64,000 nt of DNA from Hyperoodon ampullatus (lineage: Eukaryota; Chordata; Mammalia; Artiodactyla; Ziphiidae): NCBI GenBank assembly GCA_949752795.1, contig OX457061.1:38472338-38536337 (forward strand), given 5' to 3'. Position numbers and translations under genes: made by a program. Every line of letters begins with the position of its first letter. The first letter of the stretch is position 1. The notes under the pieces are model-generated. The model was not told the origin of the DNA, made no database searches, and saw only the letters and a program-made list of their open reading frames with translations. Below are positions 12,401 to 23,520 of the stretch, in pieces.

Positions 12401-13566
12401 AGTATGGTACTGGCACAAAAACAGAAATATAGATCAATGGAATAGGATAGAAAGCCCAGAGATAAACCCACGCATATATGTTCACCTCATTTTTGATACA
12501 GGAGGCAAGAATATACAATGGAGGAAAGCCAGCCTCTTCAATAAATGGTGTTGGGAAAACTGGACAGCTACATGTAAAATAATGAAATTAGAACACTCCT
12601 AACACCATACACAAAAATAAACTCCAAATGGATTAAAGATTTAAATGTAAGACCAAACACTATAAAACTTTTAGAGGAAAACATAGGAAAAATACTCTTT
12701 GACATAAACCACAGCAAGATCATTTTGACCCACCTCTTAGAGTAACGGAAATAAAAATAAAAATAAAATGGGACTTAATTACACTTAAATGCTTTTGCAC
12801 AGAAAAGAAAACCATAAACAAGCCAAAAAGACAACCCTCAGAATGGGAGCAAATATTTGCAAATGAAACAGCAAAGGATTAATCTTCAAAGTATATAAAC
12901 AGCTCATGGAACTCAATATCAAAAAAAAAAAAAAACCCAAACAATCCAGTTAAAAAATGGGCAGAAGTCCTAAATAGACATTTCACCAAGGAAGACATAC
13001 AGATGACCAAGAGACACATGAAAGGATGCTAAACATCACTAATTATTAGAGAAATGCAAATCAAAACTACTCTTAGATATCACCTCACGCTGGTCAGAAT
13101 GACCATTATCAAAAAAGCTAGAAAAAATAAATTCTGGAAAGGTTATGGTGAAAAGGGAATGCTCCTACACTGTTAGTGAGAATGTAAATTGACACAGCCA
13201 CTATGGAGAACAGTATGGATGTTCCTTAAAAAACTAAAAATACAACTACCATATGACCCAGCAATCCCACTACTGAGCATATACCCTGAGAGAACCATAA
13301 TTCAAAAAGACACATGCACCATAACGTTCATTGCAGCACTATATACAGCCAGGACACAGAACCAACCTAAATGTCCATCAACAGATGAATGAATAAAGAA
13401 GATGTGACACATATATACAATGGAATATTACTCAGTCATAAAAGGAAATGAAATTGAGTTATTTGTAGTGAGGTGGATGGACCTAGAGTGTGCCATACAG
13501 AGTGAAGTAAGTCAGAAAGAGAAAAAACAAATACCGCATGGTAACACATATATATGGAATCTAAAA
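9430..13566 (+). pseudogene. L1-B ORF2 pseudogene (endonuclease-RT), split by a SINE
   Basis: The endonuclease domain begins near 9470 (KRHRLAEW region), with GDFNTP at about 9856 and SRIDHILGHKSS near 10033. A CHR-1 SINE (10220-10534) then interrupts it. The RT domain continues from 10967 ([14 protein letters not shown] near 11150). The FADD catalytic box at 11842-11853 is intact, followed by the connector (12109-12602) and the C-terminal region (13189-13566, with [15 protein letters not shown], and EYYSVIKGNEIE). Several frameshifts and stops mean no active enzyme is encoded. Confidence 0.9.
10220..10534 (+). mobile_element. CHR-1-type SINE in L1-B ORF2
   Basis: This is a tRNA-derived SINE with a head like gacttccctggtgg. 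The long CHR-1 body repeats 'ccacaacta' and 'gcccgtgc' blocks and ends in an A-rich (AAAT)n tail. The 12-bp TSD agatcactgaag is at 10208-10219 and 10535-10546. Pol III A- and B-box-like positions lie in the first 80 bp but are mutated (gtttgagccc for the B box). It shows that L1-B was already in place when CHR-1 was active. Confidence 0.93.
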
Positions 13567-13926
13567 AAAAAAATGGTACTGATGAATCTAGTTGCAGGGC
13601 AGGAATAAAGAGGTAGGCATAGAGAATGGACTTGATGACATGGGGTGGGAAGGAGAAGGTGGGGTGAAGTGAGAATAGCATTGACATATATCTACTACCA
13701 AATGTAAAATAGTTGGCTGGTGTTAAGCAGCAGCATAGCACAGGGAGGTCGTCTCGGTGATTTGTGATGACCTAGAGGGGTGGGATAGGGAGGATGGGAA
13801 GGAGGCTCAAGAGGGAGGGGATGGGGACATGTGTATACATATGGCTGATTTGCTTTGTTGTGCAACAGAAACTAAAATGGTATTGTGAAGCAATTATACT
13901 CCAATAAGTATCTATTTTAAAAAAAA

Positions 13927-13938
13927 AAAGCTCATGCA
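13927..13938. repeat. Right target-site duplication of L1-B
   Basis: This is the second copy of aaagctcatgca, directly after the L1-B poly(A). L1-A sequence resumes at 13939. Confidence 0.9.
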
Positions 13939-14885
13939 ACTCAATATCAAAAAAAATTTTTTTAATGGGCAGAAGATTTGAATATTTTTCCAAAGAAAAT
14001 ATAGAGATGGCCAAAAGACATGAAAAAATGCTCAACACTGCTAATCATCAGAGAAATATAAATCAAAACCATGATGAGATATTACCTCACACCTGTCAAA
14101 ATGACTGTCATCAAAAAAAAAAAAAAAACAACAAATAACAAATGTTGGTGAGGATGTTAAGAAAAAGGAATCCTTATACACTCTTGGTGGGAATGTAAGT
14201 TGATGCGGCCACTGGGGAAAACAGTACAGAGGTTCCTCAAAAAACTAAAAGTAGAACTACCATGTGATCCAGAAACTCCACTTCTGGGTATATATCTGAG
14301 GAAAATGAAAACACTTACTAGAAAAGATACATGCACCCCAATGTTCATAGCAGCATTATTTTCAATAGCCAAGACATGGAAGCCACCTAGGTGTTCATCC
14401 ACAAATGAATGGATAAAGAAAATGTGGTGTATATATATACACTAGAATACTATTCAGCCATAAAAAAGAATGAAATATTTCCATTTGCAGCAACATGGAT
14501 AGACTTTGCAGGTATTATGTTTAGTAAAATAAATCAGAGGAAGACAAATACTGTATTTTATCACTTATATGTGGAACCTAAAAATAAAACAAACTAGTCA
14601 GTATAAAAAAACAGAAATAGACTCACAGATATGGGGAACAAACTAGTTATTACCAGTGCAGAAAGGAAGGGAGAGGGTCAAGATAGGGGTAGGGGATTAC
14701 AAGATACTAACTACTATGTTTAAAATAAATAAGCTACAAGGATATATTGTACAGCACAGGGAATATAGCCAATATTTTATAATAACTACAAATGGAGTAT
14801 AGCCTTTAAAAATTGTGAATCACAGTGTTGTACACCTGAAACTCATATAATATTGTAAATCAACTATACCTCAATTTTTAAGAAA
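13939..14885 (+). mobile_element. L1-A, 3' part (ORF2 C-terminus and 3'UTR)
   Basis: This is the continuation of L1-A after the L1-B insertion. It contains the ORF2 C-terminal region (about 14160-14597, with a cysteine-region relic, [20 protein letters not shown]) and a 3'UTR that ends near 14885 after 'atacctcaattttt'. The ORF2 piece is broken by stops. Confidence 0.85.
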
Positions 14886-15410
14886 AGAATATATGGTATA
14901 TATATATATATATACATATATATACACACATGGAATATTATTCAGCCATTTTTTTAAAAAGTGAAATCTTTCCATTTGCTATGACATGGATTGATGTAGA
15001 GGGTATTTTGGTAAGTGAAACAAATCAGACAAAGACAAATACTGTATGATTTCACTTATATGTGGAATCTAAAAAACAAAACAAAGAGACAAACAAACAA
15101 AAAAACAGAGTTAGAGATACAGAGAACAAACAGGTGATTGCCAGAGGGGAGGGAGGTAAAGAGAAGAAAGAAAAAGGTGAGGGAGATTAAGAGGTACAAA
15201 CTTCTCTTTGCAAAATAGATGAGTCACAGTTATGAAATGCACAGTGTGGGCATGATAGTCAACAACAGTGTAATAATATCTTTGTATGGTGACATACCTT
15301 AACTAGACTTATGGTGGTGATTGTTTTGAAATGTATAGAAATACTGAAGCACTATGTTGTGTAACAGGAGCTAATGTAATATTGTAGGTCAATTAAACTT
15401 CAGAAACAAA
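14886..15410 (+). mobile_element. 5'-truncated L1 3'-end fragment
   Basis: After a (TA)n run (about 14897-14930) the sequence repeats the L1 3' region: 'ggaatattattcagcc', then 'tgatttcacttatatgtgg', then a 3'UTR ending near 'cttcagaaac'. It duplicates the content of the preceding L1-A 3' end but diverges from it. It is therefore a separate older insertion rather than part of L1-A. Confidence 0.7.
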
Positions 15411-15548
15411 CTCATAGAAAAATAGATCACATTTGTGGTCACCAGAGGCAGAGGGTCAGGGGATGGGAAGTGAATGAAGGTAGTCAAAAGACTCAAATTT
15501 CCAGTTATAAGTACTAGGGATATAATTTACAATATGATAAATATAATT
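15411..15548 (+). mobile_element. Old L1 3'UTR fragment, left piece
   Basis: The sequence resembles an old L1M-type 3'UTR ('gtggtcaccagaggcagagg', 'aaagactcaaatttccagttat'). It is interrupted at 15548 and appears to continue at 16055. Confidence 0.55.
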
Positions 15549-16054
15549 TTTCATTTGGCTTTCTGTCTGCTGTCCTGATTGGGTGATTTCCATTATTCTA
15601 TCTTCCAGGTCACTTATTCTTTCTACTGCATTCATTGCCTTTAGCTCAGCTTTCGTCTCTGCAAATGAGTTTTCTATTTTTCTTGGCTCCTCTTTATAAT
15701 TTCTAGTTCCTTTTTACAGTACTCTGCACTTCTGTTGATAGTTTTCTTAGTTCCTTCAGTGTTTTCATAATCTCCTTTTTAAAATTAGTGTCTGTTAGAC
15801 TGAAGAAGTCTGTTTCATTGTTCTCTCAGGGGAATTCTCTTGGTCTTTTAACTGGTAGTGGTTCCTCTGCTTCTTCATTTTATTTATATTTCTCTTTGTG
15901 AGTTTAGGAGAAACAATTATCTACTGTGGTCTTGGAGAGCTATTTATATGGGGGTGCCTCCCTCTGTAACTTGTGTGGGTTTAATATATTTGGTGCAAGG
16001 GCTGTTTTAATATGGATGCCTGTCTCCTCTTCCCTCAGTGTGTCATGGTCATTA
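15549..16054 (-). mobile_element. Antisense L1/HAL1-type 5'UTR-ORF1 fragment inserted in an older L1
   Basis: Read on the minus strand, this shows a coiled-coil-region relic of an L1 ORF1 or HAL1 element ('gacctggaagatagaataatgg...'), with 5'UTR-like sequence to about 16045. The 12-bp sequence ataaatataatt flanks it at 15537-15548 and 16055-16066, as for a TSD. The flanking sequence on both sides reads as one L1 3'UTR. The family assignment is uncertain. Confidence 0.5.
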
Positions 16055-16295
16055 ATAAATATAATTAACACTGCTGTATGTTATATATGAAAGCTGTTAA
16101 GAGAGTAAATCGTAAGGGTCCTCATCACACACAAAAATAGTGTTTTTCTAAATTTTGTATCTATATGAGATGATGGATGTTCACTAAACTTATTGGGAAT
16201 CATTTCATGAGGTACATAATTCAAATCATTATGCTGTACACCTTTAACTTATACAATTCTGTGCATAAAATATATCACAATAAAACTAGAAGAAA
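16055..16295 (+). mobile_element. Old L1 3'UTR fragment, right piece
   Basis: Phrases such as 'gatgatggatgttcactaaacttat' and 'aattcaaatcattatgctgtacacc', ending with 'caataaaac', are typical of old mammalian L1M/L1ME 3' ends. It appears continuous with 15411-15548. Confidence 0.6.
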
Positions 16296-17152
16296 AAAAG
16301 AGTAGTTTTTAAAAAAGGGTAGTATAGGGTCAGATAATAAATAAGGTGGTTAAACTCTGGTACAGGAAACCTCTCAGTAAACGTTTTAAAAGGGCAATTA
16401 TTATGACTGAGTGGTGCAGAGAAAAAGCACACCTTTAATTGCTCTTACTACTTTTCATCTCTTTCCATTACTTGTTGTTTTGTGTATTTAGTCAAAGGGG
16501 TTTTTTTTCTGTTCCTCTCTAATTCTCACTTATCCATAATTTAATAATAGTTAAGTCAGAATGGCTCAAATGAGAAAAGTTCATTTCTATTTAGATTTCT
16601 AATAACTCCACAGAATTTGAGTTCCACATAATTTGAGATTGCTTTGAGTCCTCTAATACCACTACTATGAGTGTTCTCTAATTACTAATAATTGTGCACT
16701 AGATGTCAAACGTCCTTCTAGTGATTTATGTTCTTATTTCAAAGATTTCCTTAATGATTTTTACATAAATCCAAGAAATAGTAATTCAAAGTATTGGAGC
16801 TTTTGGAAGAATTATCATTAATTTGTCATCTCTTCTGATAAAACTTGAAGTGTTTAGCTAACAGAAACGAAGCAGTGTGTTAGTCGCAGGGCTCTCTGCC
16901 TTGGAGGAGATCCTGTTACCACAGTGTATAGCCTCCAGGTAAAAAAAAGAGTTCATCTCTTCCTAGGAATGAGTGCTTGGTAGTAAGAAAATGTAGTACT
17001 CTCTCATCCTCTCCTGTGGGATCAAACCCAGTAGTTACAAATGATAATTCAATATCCTTTTCTGCTGTAATTTGACAAACACTAAATGTTCAAGGAATGG
17101 GATCTGCCCTCAGTTTCTGCTTGCATGTTTGCCATAAAGCACTGGTAAATGT
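16296..17152. other. Unannotated non-coding DNA
   Basis: I see AT-rich sequence without a recognisable repeat, open frame or exon signature here. Confidence 0.5.
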
Positions 17153-17397
17153 AAAAACTGTTCCTGAGGGCTTCCCTGGTGGCACAGTGGTTGAGAGTCC
17201 ACCTGCCGATGCAGGGGACACGGGTTCGTGCCCCGGTCCGGGAAGATCCCACATGCTGCAGAGCGGCTGGGCCCATGAGCCATGGCCGCTGAGCCTGCGC
17301 GTCCGGAGCCTGTGCTCCGCAACAGGAGAGGCCACAACAGTGAGAGGCCCGCGGACCACAGAAAGAAAAAAAAAAAAAAAAAAAAACTGTTCCTGAG
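17153..17397 (+). mobile_element. CHR-2 SINE with target-site duplications
   Basis: The SINE body is 17169-17381 and starts ggcttccctggtggcacag. It has the B-box-like segment gggttcgtgccc and the CHR-2 3' block (gagaggcccgcgg), then a poly(A) of about 20. The perfect 16-bp TSD aaaaactgttcctgag is at 17153-17168 and 17382-17397. Low divergence makes this one of the younger insertions. Antisense open frames across it are artefacts. Confidence 0.97.
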
Positions 17398-18120
17398 TAC
17401 AGAATAAGCAGGAACTTTGAATTGAAAGGTAATAATGAATGTGTGATCCCTGTTTTGTGAGGGTTCTCTTTCAGAGAACATAGTTTTCTGTCCCAATCTT
17501 GTTGTCTGTTCTTTCTTGTACAAGAAATTGTAGGATCATGAGCAGAAATGGTTGAGTCCTTATAAATTTCCTTTTTCCAGAAAACAAGTAAAAGCTATGC
17601 TTTAAAACATCCTGGAATGACAGTTCATAATGAATTTGGGATCAGAAAAGAATTGGAGAGGGAAAAATCTGAACATCATGCACAGCAACCATGAAGTGAA
17701 GATATCTGAATCAACAGGAATACTTTGAACCTCTTCAGAAAGCTTCCCACTCTCCAAACAATTAGAAATTAACCAAGTGGTCTGTGTAGGAAAGTCACAA
17801 CCTTCATTCTGAGATAAAATCACCAGTCATTGCCCTTGCTAAACTGGGGAGGAGGACATGAGGCTGCATCATAGACTCCACTGTGGACACAGGGACCTGG
17901 GATCAATGGTGCCTCTGCCATTGACACTGCCATCCCTACTGACTCTGCCTCCCCAACCAGAGTTCTGTTCCTTCATTAAATATTTGTATAGTCACACAAT
18001 GAGCTACTTTCTTCCAGTGCTACTCCTTCACCCTAGAGCTCTGCCCACCTACCTCTAAAAGAGCCTCCTCAATGCGCTTGCTACATTCTCCATATCTCTG
18101 TACAGTCCCTCAAGCCTCCC
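17398..18120. other. Unannotated non-coding DNA
   Basis: No repeat family or coding signal is recognisable. Short open frames near 17602-17823 (minus) and 17858-18058 (plus) lack motifs and splice context. Confidence 0.5.
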
Positions 18121-19195
18121 CTGTGCAGTAAAGTGTGAGCCTATCAGGTCTAAGATTTTCAAACCCTGCATCTCCATTTGATTTAGCTCTTCTAATCTTT
18201 ATTATTTCCTTTCTTCTGCTAACTTTGGGCTTAGTTTATTATTCTTCTTTTCCTAGATCCTTGAGCTGTAAACTTAGGTTCTTTATTTGAAGTCTTTATT
18301 TTTTTAATCTAGGCATTTATTACCACAAACTTTCCTTTTAGTACTACTTTTGTCGCATGCCATAATTTTAATTTCTTGTATTTTTATTTTCATTTGTCTT
18401 AAGCCAGGAGCACTGTCTCAAGTGGCATGCAGGGGTTGGGTCAGGTGGGCGCACAAGCGGGCATGCAGCTTCAGTGGGCACCTGGTCCAGTGGACTCATG
18501 GATGCTCACACTGCAGTGGCAACAAGTACAAAGGATCAGAGGCCAGTGAGCAGCAAGCACAGCTACATCAGGCCCCTGAGCCTATGGGTGTGCATGTACA
18601 GCTGTGGCAGGCACTTGGTCCAAAAGGCACACGGGCACACACACAGTCGTCCAGTGGGTACTAGGACCAGTATGTAGGTGTGCATTTGGCAGCAGGTGCT
18701 GGTTTCTGGGTGCTGGCATATATGACCTTACCAGAGTTGGAGGGACAAGTGGGTAGCTCCAACTCCTGTGGGGAGGTGTGACACGTAGCAACTCTGACTC
18801 CATGGGAAACAGTAACTCTGGCCCTAGGCAGGTCTGGCAGCTGAGGGCTGCATCTGCAGACTGCAGGAATCTTTTTCAACAGAAGCTAGGGCTGCTCGGA
18901 TCCTGAGTGACAAAACTGCTGAGGTCTCTTACTCTCCCTCTTCCCCCCAGGAGAACTCACAGCTGACGTGTACCATCCTGGGGGATGGGACAGTTTAGGC
19001 AGAATGATTTCTACTTCCTTCTATGCAGCCATCCCCAGTCTCTGTACTTCTCTGGGTCACTGTTGCCCCTAAATGTACTCTAGGGTTCTTCCAGAATTAT
19101 CCTCATCTGTAAATAGTTGACTTCATCATTGTTTCTGTGTGGGGGTGAGAGCTGAGAACTCCTAGTCAGCCATCTTGCTGACCTCACTCCTGTTT
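18121..19195 (-). mobile_element. Antisense L1 relic: ORF2 piece joined to a 5'UTR
   Basis: Bases 18121-18395 are the reverse complement of an L1 ORF2 endonuclease/RT linker ('tttcctttcttctgctaac', 'cataattttaatttcttg'). Bases 18396-19195 are a GC-rich reverse-complemented L1 5'UTR ending at 19160-19195 ('cagccatcttgctgacctcac'), the inverse of an L1 promoter start. ORF1 is missing between the two, so this is an internally deleted old L1 or two abutting fragments. Confidence 0.6.
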
Positions 19196-19705
19196 GATCC
19201 CGCTAGTACTCACTGACTTAAGCTGCGCCCCTGCCCCAGGAAGATAGTGGCTGCACCCCAGTGGTTGTTCCCTCCTATGGTGCAGCTAAAAGGGAAACAT
19301 CTCAGCACCCCAGGCACAAAGCTAGGAAGAGTGTGACAGAGAGAGTCAACTTTTCTGAGTTCTGTGACTCTAGTGATTTATTGAACCTGAAGGTGGTCTT
19401 GGGGACCCCCAACAATAGCCCCCAGCAATCAACACCACTCAGTATCCAGCACAGGTCTATACAGAGCAGAGACTAAACAAATGTTGGTGACAAAGTGCCC
19501 CTTAAGAGATGCCAGGACTGTCCTCTCTGGAGTCAATAGCCTTTTCCTCTTTCCCTTCAATGTATTGTTTTTCACCTGCTCCTGACACTTTGCTATGGAT
19601 TTTTCTGAATTCCAGTGTCCTCAGAGTTCTGGCTCTAAGCCATGAGTCAAACATCATTTTCATGAGGTTAGTTCCAGCCCCACTGCTCAAAGAAAGGGCT
19701 CTTGG
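19196..19705. other. Unannotated non-coding DNA
   Basis: No repeat or gene was recognised here. Open frames on both strands around 19500-19800 run into the MER5-like element and are not credible proteins. Confidence 0.5.
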
Positions 19706-19880
19706 GTCAGTGGTTCTCAATCCTGACTGCTCCCAGCCTGAGCTGGAGGAGCTATTTAAACATACTGTTGCCAAGCCCAACTCCAGACCAGTGAAACAAG
19801 GATCTCTAAATCTCAGTATTTTTTAAAGTATCCCAAGTGAACCTAATGAGCAGAAAGAAGTTGAAACCATTGTCTTAGAT
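19706..19880 (+). mobile_element. MER5-type hAT-Charlie DNA transposon relic
   Basis: It starts with cagtggttctcaatcctgac, the typical MER5 terminal sequence. A divergent central region follows ('gagctatttaaacatactg', 'ccaactccagaccag') and then the expected right-hand 'cccaagtgaacctaatgagc' block. It is a non-autonomous element from early mammalian evolution and carries no gene. Confidence 0.7.
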
Positions 19881-20665
19881 TAATTTCAAGGTAGGTTAAG
19901 GACAAATGGATCTGCTTTTAAGGAATATCTGATACATCTATTAGCACAACTTATAATTTTCCTCTTTAAGCTAAATTTGTCAGACTGGGAGAGAATAGAT
20001 TACATAAAGAGACTTCAATTGCTATTACTAATAAGGTAAGATATGAAAAGTCCCTTCCCTCAACAAAGCACATTACCCCCATAATCCTGGATTTCCTTCA
20101 CTAGTCCCAAGTGGAGCCCCTGAAGCCTGGGAAACAAAGAAGTGGGAATGATGATAAAACATTGGTCAATAATAGTTAAACACTGACAAACTACATTAAA
20201 GTATTTCATTTTTATTTTTCTTACATGAGCAACTATTAAAACATTTCCCAAATAGGACAATTTACTTTAAACTAAAACTTTTGACTCTTCTTCAAAAATA
20301 GCAGAATAATGAGTTGGTTAACAACAAACCTGTGCTCTGCTGGAAACATGTGTTTTCTGGAATTGACAATTTGTACATCTTCAGGGAAAATGTAACTAAC
20401 TTTAAATACCAGAGTGCTAACCAGAATTGCTAATATGTCAGCCATGAAAGCATTGATTCCTGACAAATGTCACCACAGATCTCCCTCAGCTATCAGAGGT
20501 AGAGAGGAGCTACCTCTCTGGTTAAATTTTTGGATGTCCATACCGTCCAAAGTTGAGTCCCTGGCAACCCATCCAATCAGAACCCATGCACTTGATGTTT
20601 CAGCAGCAACATAGACATCAGACACAGCATCAGATATTCTTAGGACCTAGAACCTTCTGGTTTGG
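19881..20665. other. Unannotated non-coding DNA
   Basis: I see nothing recognisable here, either coding or repeat. Confidence 0.5.
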
Positions 20666-20825
20666 AGGCTCCTATATCATTCTCAACTTGGGGTGACTGT
20701 ACCCTCCAAGGGATATTTGGCAATGTCTGGCATCTTTGGTTGTCACAATTGGAGCAGTACTAGAAATACTGTTAAACATTCTATAATGCACAGGATAGAT
20801 CCCACAACAAAGAATTATCTTGCCC
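20666..20825 (+). mobile_element. MER20-type hAT-Charlie DNA transposon relic
   Basis: Characteristic MER20 phrases are present: 'atatttggcaatgtctgg', 'ttggttgtcacaattgg', 'gttaaacattctataatgc' and 'cccacaacaaagaattatc'. The left end is eroded. MER20 copies have been co-opted as enhancers in other mammals, but nothing here shows such a role. Confidence 0.8.
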
Positions 20826-20849
20826 AGCTAGCCCCTACTGCTGTGTACC

Positions 20850-21604
20850 TGCACACTACCTACTCAACTCCCATCATTGACCTCCACTGCCATGCACACA
20901 CCCATGGTAAGCCCTTGCATGCAAACAGCCAAGGCCCCAACAATTGCTTTTGGGTCCAGACCAGCCCTGACACATGTCACTGGCCTGCATAACTGCATAC
21001 AACTGTAGCTAACTTCTGCAGCTGTACATCTGCATGTCACTGGCCTGAATGATGTCACAGGCCTCCACTGCCATGGGCACACCCACAGATAGCACAGCAT
21101 AGCTGCTCAAGTGCATGCTGACAGCTAGGGCTCCCACAGCTCTTAGTGTACCCACAGTTAGTCCTGGTCCCAGATGCTGGCCCTGGCTGTAGACCCTACA
21201 TATGTGTATGCAGGTAGCATCTACCGCTACACAGGCACCTGCCCTAGTCGCTAGCTCCTGGACCGGGAGGTGCCATTGAGGGCTACAATAGCCCTTGCAG
21301 CTGCTGTAAAACCCTGCAGCCCTTGCTAAGGACTACATAGTTGTCGATGTCATAGAACCCAGTGGCCTGAGTCAACAAGACACCACTGCCCCCCTGCACC
21401 CAGAGCCACCACACATGCCTACACTTGGTGCCAGACACCACTCAACCCAGAGTCACAACACACCCCAGTGTGCCCCAACCTGCAGGTGAAGGTCTGTCTA
21501 TACCAAAGTCAGTCTATAAAGTCTGGAAGAGGTGACTGCTTCTTCAAATGCACAGATACCTAAACAAGGCAATAGGGATCACAAAGAATCTGGGAAACAC
21601 GACT
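20850..21604 (+). mobile_element. Old L1 5'UTR fragment
   Basis: A CA-rich region ends in 'gtcagtctataaagtctgg' and 'cagatacctaaacaaggc', and this end matches 57390-57490 in L1-H. It is therefore the 5'UTR of the same old L1 type, cut off at 21604 where antisense L1 begins. Confidence 0.6.
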
Positions 21605-22185
21605 GACTGCATTTGTGTGGGTTTATTTCTGGTCTCTCTTATGTGTTTCATTGATTGATTTGTCTATTCGTTCACCAACCCCACAGTCTAGATTACTGTA
21701 GCTTTATAGAGAGTCTTGAAGTAGGGTAGTGTCAGTCTTCTAACTTTGGTCTTCTTCTTCAATATTGTTTATGCTCTTCTGTGTCTTTTGCCTCTCCATA
21801 TAAACTTTAGAATCAGTTTGTTAATGTGAAACTGGGATATTTTCTTGGAATTTCATTGACTCTGTTGACGAATTTGAGAATAACTAACATCTTAACAACA
21901 CTGAGTCAACACTGAATTCATATTTCAATCTATGATCATGGAATATCTCTCCATTTATTTAGACCTTTGATTTCCATTTATTTAGACCTTTGATCATGGA
22001 ATATCTCTCCATTTATTTAGACCTTTGATTTAGACCTTACAGTTTTTCAGTTTTCCTTCATATAGATCTTATACATATTTTGTTAGATTTATACCTAAGT
22101 ATTTCATTTTTTTTTTGGTGCTAATGAATACACTGTGTTTTTCATTTCAAATTACAGTTGTTTATTTTTGGTATATAGGAAATCA
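21605..22185 (-). mobile_element. Antisense old L1 ORF2 fragment
   Basis: This reads on the minus strand as the connector region of L1 ORF2 and resembles other antisense L1 copies ('agattactgtagctttatag', 'gtgtcttttgcctctcc'). No frame survives. It contains a small tandem duplication (21934-22026). Confidence 0.7.
21934..22026. repeat. 58-bp local tandem duplication
   Basis: Bases 21934-21991 start gatcatggaatatctctcc, and the first 35 bases recur exactly at 21992-22026. A shorter piece (ccatttatttagacctttga) appears in between. The exact identity inside an old L1 points to a recent replication-slippage event. Confidence 0.85.
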
Positions 22186-22795
22186 ATTGACTTTTTATTG
22201 AAGTAGAGTTGATTTACAATGTTGTGCCAATCTCTGCTGTACAGCAAAGTGACTCAGTTTTATACATTTATCCATTCTTTTTTAAATATTTTTTTCCATT
22301 ATGGTTTATCCCAGGAGATTTGATATAGTTCCCTGTGCTATGCAGTAGGATATTGTTGTTTATCCATTCTAAATGTAATAGTTTGCATCTACCAATCCCA
22401 AATTCCAAGTCCATCCCTCTCCCTTCTCCTCTCCCCCTTGGCAACCACAAGTCTGATCTCTATGTCTGTGAGTCTGTTTCTGTTTTGTAGATAGGTTCAT
22501 TTGTGCCATATTTTAGATTCCACATATAAGTGGTATCATACAGTATTTGTCTTTCTCTTTCTGACTTACTTCAATTAGTATGATAATCTCTAGTTGCATC
22601 CATGTTGCTGCATATGGCATTATTTTGTTCTTTTTTATGGCTGAGAAATATTCCATTGTATATATGTACCACATCTTCTTTATCCATTCATCTGTCAGTG
22701 GACATTTAGGTTGCTTCTATGTCCTAGTTATTGTAAATAGTACTGCAATGAACTTTGGGGTGCCTGTATCTTTTTGAATTATGCTTTTGTCCTGT
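22186..22795 (-). mobile_element. Antisense 5'-truncated L1 3' end
   Basis: The minus-strand content is an L1 3'UTR plus the ORF2 C-terminus. Left to right it begins 'gaagtagagttgatttacaatg' (3'UTR) and reaches 'catcttctttatccattc' and 'aggttgcttctatgtcc' (ORF2 C-terminal region). It is about 610 bp long and inserted in or next to an older antisense L1. No clear TSD was found. Confidence 0.8.
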
Positions 22796-23119
22796 GTTAA
22801 GTGCCTCTTTTCTGGTCAGAATATCCTGAACCATACTCAACACAAAGAAGCTTTCAGAATACAAGCTCCCAGCAGTTTGACAGGGGTGACTCTGAGTTAT
22901 ATGAGGAAGAAACATTTTAGATGTAGTCAATACTTAGGTAGTGGTGGTCTTTATCAATTGACTACTGATCTCTCTCTCTCTCTCATCCAATGTTAATTTA
23001 AAAAGTACTTAGATCTGTTTAATTGGGGGTTTTGTCTAAGTTTGGAGAGATCTGCCATAACTGAACTTCTGCCACATTAAACATGATCAGTATTTGAAAT
23101 GAACTTTATTTCTGATAAA
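22796..23119. other. Unannotated non-coding DNA
   Basis: Nothing is recognisable apart from a short (TC)n run near 22972-22984. Confidence 0.5.
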
Positions 23120-23275
23120 ATGAAACGGTATAAAGTAGGAGTTAAGAGAACAGTTCCTGGAATCAGTCTGCCTGCAACTGAATTCAAAGTTAATCACTTT
23201 CTACTTGTGTGGCCTTGGGCAATTCCTTTATTCTACACAAAAATAAAAATGGAGATAGTGATTCCTTGTGCGTTT
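23120..23275 (+). mobile_element. MIR SINE
   Basis: The core MIR order is recognisable: 'gaatcagtctgcctgcaactgaattcaa', then 'ctacttgtgtggccttgggcaa', then 'aaaaatggagatagtgattcc'. It is an ancient tRNA-derived SINE, heavily diverged. Confidence 0.75.
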
Positions 23276-23520
23276 GAGCATCTTGACCCATGATAGTTGG
23301 CCATTTGTGTTTGCTCTCCTGTGAAATGTCTATTCATTCCTTTTGCCCACATTTTTCTGTTTTTCTCATTTATTTACGGAAATTATTTCAAGTTCTAGAT
23401 AATAATTCTTTGATGGTTAAATCCATTACATATGTTTTCTCATACTTTGCAGCTTGTCTTTTCACTTGTGTTCAGTTGCTATTATATTTCCAGGATCTTA
23501 ATCATTAGGAAATAACATCA
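23276..23520 (-). mobile_element. Antisense L1 fragment
   Basis: Typical reverse-complement L1 ORF2 C-terminal sequence is present ('gttggccatttgtgtttgc', 'gaaatgtctattcattcc', 'ttttgcccac'). It is strongly diverged and short. Confidence 0.65.

Larger units (their letters stand above)
6994..13926 (+). mobile_element. L1-B, full-length LINE-1 nested in L1-A
   Basis: This plus-strand L1 of about 6.9 kb (6.6 kb without its SINE) starts at a GGGGGAGGAGTCAAGATGG-type 5' end and ends in a short poly(A) at 13917-13929. The order is a GC-rich 5'UTR with tandem monomers (6994-8504), ORF1 (8505-9384), ORF2 (about 9430-13566) and a 3'UTR. A perfect 12-bp TSD flanks it. It is clearly younger than its host L1-A, but frameshifts and a CHR-1 SINE in the endonuclease domain have inactivated it. 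Confidence 0.93.

Noticed and set aside
17082..17523. Arg/Pro/Gly-rich minus-strand open frames
   Set aside because: They are antisense readings of the CHR-2 SINE at 17169-17381.
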